A stretch of 64,000 nucleotides of DNA from Arenibaculum pallidiluteum (GTDB lineage Bacteria; Pseudomonadota; Alphaproteobacteria; Azospirillales; Azospirillaceae): positions 60,770-124,769 of the forward strand of contig NZ_JAFIQU010000020.1 in the NCBI RefSeq assembly GCF_017355985.1, given 5' to 3'. The position numbers were made by a program, and so were the translations under genes. Shown in pieces: positions 16,225 to 24,756 of this stretch (position 1 is its first letter; every line of letters starts with the position of its first letter). Below the pieces are notes generated by a model. The model was not told where the DNA came from and did not search any database. It was given only the letters and a program-made list of their open reading frames with translations.

Positions 16225-18672
16225 ATGCCCGGCTCCAAGCCCGACCGGCTCCGCCACGTCCTGGTGCTGTCGCTCGCGGTGCTGGCCGCGGCGGCGGCGG
16301 GCGAGCTGCTGGTCCCGCCGGGCGTGCCGGCGCCGATCCGCGCGGTGCTGCCCGCGCTGGTGGCCGGCCTGCTGGCCTGGGTGCTCCTGGGCCGGCGTGC
16401 CGCCGGACCGGCGGAGACGCAAGCGCCCGCCGGATCGTCGCATGAGTCCCCCCCGGAGATGACTCTGGAGGTGCTGGCCGCGGCGGAGCCCGTTCCAGCC
16501 TTCCCGCCCCTCCAGGCCGTCCTGGACGCACTGCCCTTTCCGGTAGCGCTGCTCGATGCGCAGGACCGCGCGCTGGCAGCGAATGCCGCGGCCGAGGCCA
16601 TGCTTCCCGCCCTGTCCGGGCTGGCCGGGACGGGGCGCGAAGAGGGCGAGCAGGGCGAGGTCGCGGGACCGGACGCGCGCATGTTCAGGATCCTGCGGCG
16701 GGAGCTTACCGGAGGCGGGTACCTGGCCTGCGGGATCGAGGTGACCGACCTGAAGCATGCCCAGGCGGCGCTCGCCGAGGCGCGCGGCGACAGGGCGCGG
16801 GCGCGCCGGTCCGCCGCCGCCGCGGATCGCGTGAAGGCCGAGTTCCTGGCCATGATCAGCCACGAGGTGCGCACGCCGCTGAACGCGGTGCTCGGGATGG
16901 TCGGGCTTCTGCTCGACACGCCGATGACGCCCGAGCAGCGGAGCTTCGCCCAGACCGCGCGCGATGCCGGGGAAGCGCTGCTGATGATCCTGAACGACAT
17001 GCTGGATGCGGCGCGGCTGGAGGCCGGCCGCCTGACACTCGAGCCCGGACCCTTCGACTTGGTGGAGCTGGTGGAGAGCGTCGCCGGGCTGCTCGGCGCG
17101 CAGGCGGCGGCCAAGGGGATCGACCTCGTCTGCTGCGTTCCGGCCGGGGTGCCGCGCGCGCTGACCGGCGATGCCGGCCGCCTGCGGCAGATCCTGCTGA
17201 ACCTCGGCGGCAACGCGGTCAAGTTCACCGAGCGCGGCGCGGTGGCGCTGACCGTCGGCGAGATGCCGGGCGAGGCTGGCATGGCCCGGCTGCGCTTCGA
17301 GGTCGAGGATACCGGGATCGGCATCCGGCCCGAGCACCGGGACAAGCTGTTCGGCGACTTCAGCCAGGCGGAGGCGGGGCTTGCGCGGCGCCATGGCGGC
17401 ATGGGGCTGGGGCTGGCGATCGCCCGGCGCCTGACGGCGCTGTTGGGCGGGCGCATTGGGTTCGAAAGCCGCCCGGGCGAGGGCAGCCTGTTCTGGCTGG
17501 AGCTGGACCTGCCGCGGCGCGGCCGGAAGGACCGCCAGGCGGCGATGCCGCCGGGCAGCCGGGTCCTTCTGGTGTCGCCGACGGCGCTGGTCCGGCGGAC
17601 GCTGTCCACCTTGCTGGGCTCCTGGGGGGCCAGCGTCTCGGCCGCCCCGTCGAGCGAGGAGGCGCTGGCGGCCGCCGGGATCGCCGCCGCCGGCGGGCGG
17701 CCCTTCGACGTGGCGCTGGCGGACGAGGGGGCGCTGCCGACGGCCGGCGTGCGCGACGACCTGAGCGAGGGACTGCGTGCCCTGTCGGTCGGGCGGCTGG
17801 TGCTGATGACGGTGATCGACCGGCGGGCCGACGGCCCGCCCGCGGGCTTCGCCGCCACGCTGTCCAAGCCCGTGCGCCAGGCGGCGCTGCTCGCGGCGCT
17901 CAGCGGCACCGCCGCCCCCGAGGCGCCAGCGCCGCCGACGGGCGCGGGGCGGCGCCTGCTGGTCGTCGAGGACAGCGCAGCCAACCAGCTCTTCGCGGCG
18001 GCCGTCCTCCGCAAGGCCGGCTACCGGGTCGACGTGGCCTCCAACGGCGTGGAGGCGGTGGAGGCCGTGCGCAAGGTGCCCTATGATCTCGTGCTGATGG
18101 ACGTCGCCATGCCGGAGATGGACGGGTATGGCGCCGCACGCGCGATCCGGGCGCTGCCGCCGCCCCTGGGGCGGCTGCGGATCGTCGCGATGACCGCCGG
18201 TGCGCTGGAAGGCGACCGCGAGCGCTGCCTGGAGGCCGGCATGGACGATTATCTCGCGAAACCCGTAGGCACGCGGCAGCTTCTCGACACGGTGCAACGC
18301 TGGCTGCCCGAGACGCCCCGGGCCGAGGACGGGCTGGTCGACGGCGCCGTGCTGGCGCAGCTCGCAGCCGACCTGGACCCGCAGGTCGTTGCCGACCTGA
18401 CGGAAGCCTTCCTGCGCGAGGCCGAGGCGCGCGTGCACGCCATGGCGGCCGCCGGCGCGGAGGGTGACTTCGGCCTGCTGGCGCGCGAGGCGCACAGCCT
18501 GAAGAGCAGCGCCGGCACTTTCGGCGCGGCCGGGCTGGCGGACTCCGCCCGCGAGATCGAGCGCGCCTGCAAGGGCGCCGAGACGGACCGCGCCGCCGCG
18601 CTCGCCGCAGCGCTGCCGGAACTCGGCCGCAGGACGGCCGAGGCCATGCGCGGCATCCATCCGGCGGCATAG
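16225..18672 (+). CDS. Hybrid sensor histidine kinase with two receiver domains and Hpt
   Basis: The 815-aa kinase has two N-terminal membrane helices (about 8-28 and 38-57), a PAS-like region (about 90-175), a HisKA domain with phosphoacceptor His213 in SHEVRTPLN, and an ATPase domain with N-box NLGGNAVKF, DTGIGI and GGMGLGLAIA. Two receivers follow: the first (about 447-560) lacks the N-terminal acidic pair (reads LLVSPT) and is probably inactive; the second (about 573-690) is intact with Asp626. The C-terminal Hpt domain carries His757 in EAHSLKSSAGTFG. This is a full phosphorelay in one protein with no obvious partner regulator next to it. Confidence 0.93.
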   Translation: MPGSKPDRLRHVLVLSLAVLAAAAAGELLVPPGVPAPIRAVLPALVAGLLAWVLLGRRAAGPAETQAPAGSSHESPPEMTLEVLAAAEPVPAFPPLQAVLDALPFPVALLDAQDRALAANAAAEAMLPALSGLAGTGREEGEQGEVAGPDARMFRILRRELTGGGYLACGIEVTDLKHAQAALAEARGDRARARRSAAAADRVKAEFLAMISHEVRTPLNAVLGMVGLLLDTPMTPEQRSFAQTARDAGEALLMILNDMLDAARLEAGRLTLEPGPFDLVELVESVAGLLGAQAAAKGIDLVCCVPAGVPRALTGDAGRLRQILLNLGGNAVKFTERGAVALTVGEMPGEAGMARLRFEVEDTGIGIRPEHRDKLFGDFSQAEAGLARRHGGMGLGLAIARRLTALLGGRIGFESRPGEGSLFWLELDLPRRGRKDRQAAMPPGSRVLLVSPTALVRRTLSTLLGSWGASVSAAPSSEEALAAAGIAAAGGRPFDVALADEGALPTAGVRDDLSEGLRALSVGRLVLMTVIDRRADGPPAGFAATLSKPVRQAALLAALSGTAAPEAPAPPTGAGRRLLVVEDSAANQLFAAAVLRKAGYRVDVASNGVEAVEAVRKVPYDLVLMDVAMPEMDGYGAARAIRALPPPLGRLRIVAMTAGALEGDRERCLEAGMDDYLAKPVGTRQLLDTVQRWLPETPRAEDGLVDGAVLAQLAADLDPQVVADLTEAFLREAEARVHAMAAAGAEGDFGLLAREAHSLKSSAGTFGAAGLADSAREIERACKGAETDRAAALAAALPELGRRTAEAMRGIHPAA

Positions 18673-18739
18673 CGGCTCCGGCGGCGCAGGGGAGCCTGGC
18701 GCCCTTGGGGTGCCGGGCGTCCGGGTTCGCGACAGATAG

Positions 18740-18763
18740 TTGCGCAAGCGTGACGACCGTCAC
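18740..18763. promoter_or_regulatory. Two adjacent palindromes upstream of the ABC exporter
   Basis: TTGCGCAA (18740-18747) is a perfect 8-bp palindrome, and GTGACG / CGTCAC (18750-18755 and 18758-18763) form a perfect 6-bp inverted repeat two bases later. They lie 65-90 bp before the exporter start codon, a plausible operator position. No regulator can be named. Confidence 0.35.
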
Positions 18764-18827
18764 TGGCCGGCGGGCCGGGCTGTGGCCATATAGGCGCGCT
18801 CCCATCCCCCTTCCTTCCGGAAAAGCC

Positions 18828-20627
18828 ATGAAGCAGGGTCCCGATGCCGTCCGGCGCGGCAGCATGCTGACGTTGTATGCGGCCCTGTGGCGCTATGCCG
18901 CCGGCAGCCGGCACCTGGTCGTCGCCTTCTTCGCCATGCTGGCGCTGGCCCAGGCGGCGCGCCTGCTGGTGCCCTACTTCTTCGGCTCGGCCGTCAACCA
19001 CCTGCAGGACACGCGCGCCCAGGACATCGCCGGGGCCGCCACGGCGCTGGGGCTGATGCTGGCGGCGGGCGTCGGCGCCTGGCTGCTGCACGGCCCAGGC
19101 CGGGTGCTGGAGCGCTTTACCTCGCTGCGGATCCGCGAGCGCTTCGCCGATACCGTCTACGGCAAGCTGATGCGCCTGCCCATGCAGTGGCACGAGACCC
19201 ATCATTCCGGCGAAACCATCAGCCGGGTCGGCAAGGCCAATGCCGCGCTCTCGGGCTTCTCGCAGAACCAGTACACCTACCTGCAGAACGCGGTCGGCCT
19301 GTTCGGTCCGCTCGGGGCGCTGGCGCTGATCTCGCTGCCGGTGGCCGGCGCCGCCGTCCTGGCCTATGCCCTGGTCGGGCTGGTGGTGCTGCGGCTGGAC
19401 CGCACCATGGCGCGGCTGATCGAGGCCGAGAACCGGGCCGAGCGCCGCTACGCCGCCGAGATGGTCGATGGGCTCGGCAATGTCGGCACAGTGCTGACCC
19501 TGCGCCTGGGCGATGCGATGCGGGGCGCGCTCGCCGCCCGGCTGCACGAGGTCTTCGCGCCACTGCGCCGGAACATCGTCGTGAACGAGGCCAAGTGGTG
19601 CACGATCGAGCTGCTCGGCCAGGTGCTGCGCGTGCTGCTGGTCGGCTTCTACGGCTGGCTGGCCTGGCGGCAGGACGGGCTGATCCTGGTCGGGACGGCG
19701 GTGATGGTGCACCAGTACGCCCAGCAGATCGGCGACGTGGTCGGGGCGCTGGCGAACCAGTGGCAGGATATGGTGCGCAACGGGACCGACCTGGCCGGGG
19801 CCGACGAGATCCTGGAGGCGCAGGAGCGGCGCGGGGCCGCCGTCGCCGCCCCGGCGGCATGGCGCGAGATCCGGGTCGAGGGGCTGGCCTTCCGTCATCC
19901 CAACGGCCGGGGTACCGCGCCGACCCTGGACGCGGTCGATTTCGCGATCCGGCGCGGCGAGCGCGTGGCGCTGGTCGGCGAGAGCGGATCCGGCAAGAGC
20001 TCGCTGATGCGGGTGCTGGCCGGCCTCTACGAGGCCGACCGGGCCTCCTTCCGCGTCGACGGGCAGCCGGTCGAGGGGCTTTCGGACCTCGCGGCCGTGA
20101 CAACGCTGATCCCGCAGGACCCCGAGATCTTCGAGAACACGCTGGCCTACAACCTGACCATGGGCCTCGAGCATTCGGAGGAGGAGGTGCTGCGCGCGGC
20201 CGAGCTCGCCTGCCTGACCCCCGTTCTGTCGATGATGCCGGCGGGGCTGCGGACCCCCGTGGTCGAGCGCGGCGGCAACCTGTCCGGCGGGCAGAAGCAG
20301 CGCCTGGCCCTGGCGCGCGGCATCCTGGCCGCGCGCCGGAGCTCGATCCTGATGCTGGACGAGCCCACCAGCAGCCTGGACCCCGGCACCGAGGCGCAGG
20401 TCTATGACAACCTGATGGCCGATTTCCCGGATGCCGCCATCGTCTCGTCGATCCATCGCCTGCACCTGCTGCCGCGCTTCGACCGCATCGTGCTAATGGA
20501 GAAGGGCCGAATCCTCGACCAGGGCACGTTGCGCGAACTGCTGCAGCGCCAGGAGGGCTTCCGCACCCTGTGGCGGAAGGCCGCCGGTGCGGAGACGGCG
20601 CAGGGCGAGGCCGCGAACGCGGCCTGA
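18828..20627 (+). CDS. ABC transporter, fused permease and ATPase (exporter type)
   Basis: This 599-aa half-transporter has an N-terminal six-helix exporter domain (about 25-320) and an ATPase domain with Walker A GESGSGKSS at about 384, signature LSGGQKQRLAL at about 485 and Walker B SILMLDEPTSSLD at about 508. It should work as a homodimer exporting lipid, peptide or drug. A QWHETHHSGETISRV segment lies at the first coupling helix. The ATG at 18828 follows a GGAAAAG ribosome-binding site. It is convergent with the M20 peptidase; a hairpin lies between the stops. Substrate unknown. Confidence 0.93.
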   Translation: MKQGPDAVRRGSMLTLYAALWRYAAGSRHLVVAFFAMLALAQAARLLVPYFFGSAVNHLQDTRAQDIAGAATALGLMLAAGVGAWLLHGPGRVLERFTSLRIRERFADTVYGKLMRLPMQWHETHHSGETISRVGKANAALSGFSQNQYTYLQNAVGLFGPLGALALISLPVAGAAVLAYALVGLVVLRLDRTMARLIEAENRAERRYAAEMVDGLGNVGTVLTLRLGDAMRGALAARLHEVFAPLRRNIVVNEAKWCTIELLGQVLRVLLVGFYGWLAWRQDGLILVGTAVMVHQYAQQIGDVVGALANQWQDMVRNGTDLAGADEILEAQERRGAAVAAPAAWREIRVEGLAFRHPNGRGTAPTLDAVDFAIRRGERVALVGESGSGKSSLMRVLAGLYEADRASFRVDGQPVEGLSDLAAVTTLIPQDPEIFENTLAYNLTMGLEHSEEEVLRAAELACLTPVLSMMPAGLRTPVVERGGNLSGGQKQRLALARGILAARRSSILMLDEPTSSLDPGTEAQVYDNLMADFPDAAIVSSIHRLHLLPRFDRIVLMEKGRILDQGTLRELLQRQEGFRTLWRKAAGAETAQGEAANAA

Positions 20628-20642
20628 GGGGAAGGATCCGCG

Positions 20643-20666
20643 GGCGGGGGCCGGTTGGCCCCCGCC
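20643..20666. terminator. Hairpin between convergent genes
   Basis: A perfect 10-bp stem (GGCGGGGGCC / GGCCCCCGCC) with loop GGTT lies in the 45 bp between the stops of the exporter and the M20 peptidase. There is no T-run on either strand, so termination may need Rho or be inefficient. Confidence 0.6.
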
Positions 20667-20672
20667 GGGAGC

Positions 20673-22322
20673 TCAGTCCGCGGCGAGCACGCGGCGCGCG
20701 ATGCCGCCCACCAGCTCGGGCAGAACCTCGAAGGCGTAGGGCGCGTGCAGGCGCTCCAGCGGCGTGTGGTAATCGCGGCCCCAGGGTCCGGCATTCACGA
20801 TGGGCACCCCGCCGAGGGCCGGCCCCTCGGGCCAGGGGATCCCCGCGCCCCAGGCGGGGGTGTTCCCGGCGACGGCCGCGATCGCACCCTCGTCCGCCTG
20901 GCCGAGGAAACTCATGTCCGAGATGCCGGGGAAGTAGCGCAGCGTGCGGATCGACGTGCCACGGCGGCCTGCGACCTCCGCCGCGGCCTCGCGGGCAGCC
21001 GCCTCGAGCCGCCGGCCATCCTCGCCGAGGAGGCGCGTCGGCAGGTAGGGCATCGATGCGAAGCCGAGCACGACCGCAGGCCCCGACAGGCCGGAAAGGT
21101 CCCAGGTCCGCTCGGTGAGCACGCGGCACTGCTCCGGAAGGTCCAGGCCGCGGGACACGGCGTCGGCCGCGGCCTCGGCCAGGATGCCGGCGGCGCCGGG
21201 CACGCGCGCCTCGGCCCGGCGCCGGAGATCGGCATAGGTCATCACCGCGACCGGCAGCGGCGCCCCAGCCTGTTCCGCGGCCTGCGCCCCGAGCGCCGCC
21301 GCGCTGCGCGCGCCGAGCCGGTCGACGAGCCCCGCGACCGAGGCGCCGGCCAGGCGTTCCAGGATCGACATGATCTCTTCAGGGCCGCGGTCCTGGACCA
21401 TCAGGTTCCAGAACATCCAGACCCGCTCCGGGGTCGTGACGTCGTAGCCGCGCTTGCCGTCCTTCATGCCCAGCAGGGAGAAGCCCGCCGTGACCTCGTC
21501 CTCGGTGCGCTCGGACAGCTCGGGCGCCCATTCCAGGTCGGCAGCTAGCGCGCCGGCGATGGCCCCGGCCCCGAGCCCGCGATAGGCGTCCGAGGCATGC
21601 ACGGCGCGGCCGACCACCAGGGCGCTTGGCAGCAGCTTCCCGATCGTTCCGAGGGCGACCGCCCGGCCGATGGTGCCGTCGCCGTCGTCGACCAGCGCGT
21701 CCAGGTTGATCGCCGCAGCGATCTCGAGCCCGAGGCGGCTTGCGATGCCGGCCAGGGCCGGCGCCGCGGCGCGCGCCCCGGCGGAGTTCACCTCCTCGTC
21801 GGGGACGGCGAGGAACAGCAGGTTGCCCTGGCGGGCGGGATCCCGCGCCGCCTCCTCCAGCACCGCGATGCCGGCGGCCAGGCCCGACTTCATGTCGAGC
21901 AGCCCGCGCCCGGGCAGGAAGTCCGGCCCGGCGAGATCGCCCAGGGCCCTTCGCTCGGCATCCGTCGTGGCCGAGGCAGCCAGCCGCGCCGCCAGGGCGG
22001 GCTTCAGTTCGTGGGGCCGGCAGGCCAAGGGCGCCAGGTCGCCGTAATCCTCGACATGGACGGTGTCGAAATGCCCCGTCAGCACCACGGTGCGCGGGCC
22101 GCTTCCGCGCAGCAGGGCGCAGACGCAGGCGCGGCCCTCGGGCACGCCTGGCACCGGCAGGGTCCAGACATCGCCGGCACGCCCGGCGAAGGCGGGGCTG
22201 GCCCGCAGCATCGCGGCCAGGCGGTCGGCGAAGCCGGCCTCGTCCGGCGTCCCGGTCACGCTCGGGATCTCGGTCAGGGCGATCGCCCACCGGGCGGCGG
22301 GCGGAACGGCGTCGGCGGTCAT
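20673..22322 (-). CDS. M20 family peptidase, RocB-like
   Basis: The 549-aa product is much longer than typical M20 enzymes (about 400 aa) and matches RocB-like proteins, named from the Bacillus arginine-use locus. Metal-site motifs are GHFDTVHVED, LLDMKSG and the EE pair in PDEEVNS. The C-terminal half ends with WGRDYHTPLERLHAPYAF, which supplies the last histidine. Members are presumed amidohydrolases of peptides or acylated amino acids; no exact substrate is settled. Divergent promoters are unlikely, since the sigma-54 regulator lies upstream on the same strand. Confidence 0.88.
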   Translation of the reverse strand: MTADAVPPAARWAIALTEIPSVTGTPDEAGFADRLAAMLRASPAFAGRAGDVWTLPVPGVPEGRACVCALLRGSGPRTVVLTGHFDTVHVEDYGDLAPLACRPHELKPALAARLAASATTDAERRALGDLAGPDFLPGRGLLDMKSGLAAGIAVLEEAARDPARQGNLLFLAVPDEEVNSAGARAAAPALAGIASRLGLEIAAAINLDALVDDGDGTIGRAVALGTIGKLLPSALVVGRAVHASDAYRGLGAGAIAGALAADLEWAPELSERTEDEVTAGFSLLGMKDGKRGYDVTTPERVWMFWNLMVQDRGPEEIMSILERLAGASVAGLVDRLGARSAAALGAQAAEQAGAPLPVAVMTYADLRRRAEARVPGAAGILAEAAADAVSRGLDLPEQCRVLTERTWDLSGLSGPAVVLGFASMPYLPTRLLGEDGRRLEAAAREAAAEVAGRRGTSIRTLRYFPGISDMSFLGQADEGAIAAVAGNTPAWGAGIPWPEGPALGGVPIVNAGPWGRDYHTPLERLHAPYAFEVLPELVGGIARRVLAAD

Positions 22323-22429
22323 GATATGGTCCGGTCTGGCTGCGGTGATCCCGCAGTCTGGGCCGGCGGCGGCGCCGGTTCAAGCCGCCGACGCCAAGGG
22401 CCGGTCAGCACCGGTCAGGCCACTCCCGG

Positions 22430-23818
22430 TCAGGCCCGGCCCTCGGCCTCCCAGGACAGGCGCTTGCGGTAGATCGTCGAGACGCTGATCCCGAGAAGAT
22501 GCGCGGCGCGCGGAATGTTGCCGTCGCAGGCGGCGATGGCACTCTCGATCGCTTCCTTCTCGACGATCCAGAGCGGCCTCACGGGCTGAGGCTGCGGTGC
22601 CGCGGCCGCACGCGGCTGCACCGGCGCCGCGCAGCGCTCGGACAGGGGTGGGGGAAGCATGGCGGGCGAGACTGTCTCGTCGTCGTGCAGCACCACGATG
22701 TTGCGCAGCACGTTCTGGAGCTGGCGGACATTGCCGGGCCAGGGATAGGCCCGGATGATCGCCTCCACCATGGAATCGAAGCGCTTGAAGCGCTTGCCCT
22801 CCTCGCGGGCGTAGTCGACCAGGAAGTTGCGCGCGATCAGCACCACGTCGTCCTCGCGCTCGCGCAGGGGCGGCAGGTGCAGCGGGATCACGTGGAGCCG
22901 GTAGTAAAGATCCTCGCGGAAGCGCCCTTCCTCGACCTCTTTCAGCGGGTCGCGGTTGGTCGCGCAGACGATGCGCAGATCCACTTTCTCGAGCCGCGTT
23001 CCCCCGACCTTCTGGAAGGTCCCGGTCTGGATGAAGCGCAGCAGCTTGGTCTGGAGGTTGGGCTCCAGCTCGCAGATCTCGTCCAGGAAAAGCGTGCCGC
23101 CGTCGGCTCGTCCGGCCGCACCCTCGCGGTCGGAGGTGGCCCCGGTGAAGGCGCCCTTCACATGGCCGAAGATCTCGCTCTCCATCAGGTCCTTTGGGAT
23201 CGCCCCGCAGTTGATGGCGACGAAAGGCCCGTCGCGGCGCGGGCTCTGGCGGTGGATGGCCTCGGCGCAGACCTCCTTGCCGGTGCCGGATTCGCCGGTG
23301 ATGAAGACCGTGGCGCGCGAGCCCGCGGCGCTGTCGATGATCCGGTAAACCGCCTGCATGGCGAGCGAGGAGCCGATGAAGCCGTGGTATCGCTCGCGCC
23401 CGAGATCGTCGGCGAACCGGTCGACGATCTGTGCCAGGCGCCGGTGCTCGAGCGCATTGCGGACCGTGATCAGCAGCCGGTCCGCAGTGAAGGGCTTCAC
23501 GATGAAGTCGTAGGCGCCGTAGCGCATCGCCTCGACCGCCAGGTTCACCGAGGCATGGGCGGTGATCACCACGGTGGCGACGGGGATCGCCTGCTCGTGG
23601 ATGTCCCGCAGGATCTCCATCCCGTTGATGTCGGGAAGGTTCAGGTCCAGGAGCAGGAGCTGGGGCGGACGCTCGCGCAGGGCAGCCAGGGCAGCGCGCC
23701 CGGTCTCGGCCGTCTGGGCGGCGATGCCGTCCTTCTTCAGGTATTCGGCGTAGACGCGCGCAAGGGACGGCGTGTCTTCGACCAGCAGGACCGAGGCGTC
23801 GGAGATGATGCTCCCCAT
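22430..23818 (-). CDS. Sigma-54-dependent response regulator (NtrC/LuxO class)
   Basis: The 462-aa activator has a receiver domain with Asp58 in [15 protein letters not shown], an AAA+ domain with Walker A GESGTGKE, the sigma-54-contacting GAFTGA loop, Walker [10 protein letters not shown], and a C-terminal Fis-type helix-turn-helix ([20 protein letters not shown]). All parts needed to activate a sigma-54 promoter are intact. ATG 23818 is preferred; ATG 23851 would add 11 residues of Pro/Ala-rich sequence. No cognate kinase is adjacent; the hybrid kinase at 16225 is the nearest. Targets unknown. Confidence 0.93.
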   Translation of the reverse strand: MGSIISDASVLLVEDTPSLARVYAEYLKKDGIAAQTAETGRAALAALRERPPQLLLLDLNLPDINGMEILRDIHEQAIPVATVVITAHASVNLAVEAMRYGAYDFIVKPFTADRLLITVRNALEHRRLAQIVDRFADDLGRERYHGFIGSSLAMQAVYRIIDSAAGSRATVFITGESGTGKEVCAEAIHRQSPRRDGPFVAINCGAIPKDLMESEIFGHVKGAFTGATSDREGAAGRADGGTLFLDEICELEPNLQTKLLRFIQTGTFQKVGGTRLEKVDLRIVCATNRDPLKEVEEGRFREDLYYRLHVIPLHLPPLREREDDVVLIARNFLVDYAREEGKRFKRFDSMVEAIIRAYPWPGNVRQLQNVLRNIVVLHDDETVSPAMLPPPLSERCAAPVQPRAAAAPQPQPVRPLWIVEKEAIESAIAACDGNIPRAAHLLGISVSTIYRKRLSWEAEGRA

Positions 23819-23914
23819 GGGCGCAGGTGGATGGGCTGGCTGGCGGGCCACGGCCCGCAGGCGGGGGCCCGCGGCCGTCCCGGCTGCGCCGGGTGCGGCC
23901 GCGGGCCGGGTCGC

Positions 23915-24634
23915 CTACTCGCGCTGGCCGAAGAGGTTCAGCAGCGAGGTGAAGAGGTTGATGAAGTTCAGGTACAGCGACAGCGCGCCGAAGATGGCGA
24001 GCTTGTTGTTGGATTCGACGCCCCAGTTCTCGTCGAAGGTCTCCTTGATGCGCTGCACGTCGAAGGCGGTCAGGCCGGTGAAGACCAGGACGCCGATCAC
24101 CGAGATCGCGAACTGGAGCGCCGAGGAGCCGACGAAGATGTTCACCAGCCCCGCGATCACGATGCCGATCAGGCCCATGAGCAGGAAGCTGCCCATGCCC
24201 GTCAGGTCGCGTCGCGTGGTGTAGCCCCAGAGCGCCGTCCCCGCAAACATGCCGGCAGAGATGAAGAAGACCCGCGCGATGCTCGCCCCGGTGAAGACCA
24301 GGAAGATCGCCGCCATGGACAGGCCCATCACGGCCGAGAAGGCCCAGAAAAGCGCCTGCAGCGTCGAGGACGAGATCGTCTGAAGCCGGAAGGAGATGAA
24401 GAACACGAAGGCCAGCGGAGCCAGCATCACGACCCACTTCAGCGGCGAGCCGAAGATGAGCTGAAGCATCGCCGGACTCTGGCTGGTCATGAAGGCCACC
24501 AGCCCGGTCACGGCCAAGCCGCCGGTCATGTAGTTGAAGACACGCAGCATGTGCGTGCGCAGCCCGGCGTCGTAGACGGCCTGATCCGCCACACGCCCGG
24601 GCGCCGCATAACGGTTGAAAGGTCCGGTCGCCAT
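23915..24634 (-). CDS. BAX inhibitor-1 (BI-1/YccA) family membrane protein
   Basis: The 239-aa protein has seven hydrophobic helices and the family segments VFNYMTGGLAVTGL, TSQSP, VFTGLTAFDVQRIK and LYLNFINLFTSLLNL. Bacterial BI-1 proteins are inner-membrane, possibly calcium-leak channels, and YccA modulates FtsH. I chose ATG 24634, preceded on its strand by GAGG at proper distance; ATG 24658 would add 8 residues. It stands alone, with the sigma-54 regulator downstream and the FtsX-type permease upstream, both on the same strand but well spaced. Confidence 0.93.
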   Translation of the reverse strand: MATGPFNRYAAPGRVADQAVYDAGLRTHMLRVFNYMTGGLAVTGLVAFMTSQSPAMLQLIFGSPLKWVVMLAPLAFVFFISFRLQTISSSTLQALFWAFSAVMGLSMAAIFLVFTGASIARVFFISAGMFAGTALWGYTTRRDLTGMGSFLLMGLIGIVIAGLVNIFVGSSALQFAISVIGVLVFTGLTAFDVQRIKETFDENWGVESNNKLAIFGALSLYLNFINLFTSLLNLFGQRE

Positions 24635-24756
24635 TGTCGCCTCGGCAAGAAAGGGCACAGTGCGACAACTATATCAGCCGGATGGCCTGGGCTTTCAACG
24701 CCTTTCGGCGGATAGGATCTTTCGCCGCGCCGGCCCTCGTGCGCCGTCCGGCCCGG

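Noticed and set aside
22323..22429. GGTCAG-rich stretch as a terminator or operator
   Set aside because: Repeats of GGTCAGGC are present, but no stem or palindrome strong enough to call.
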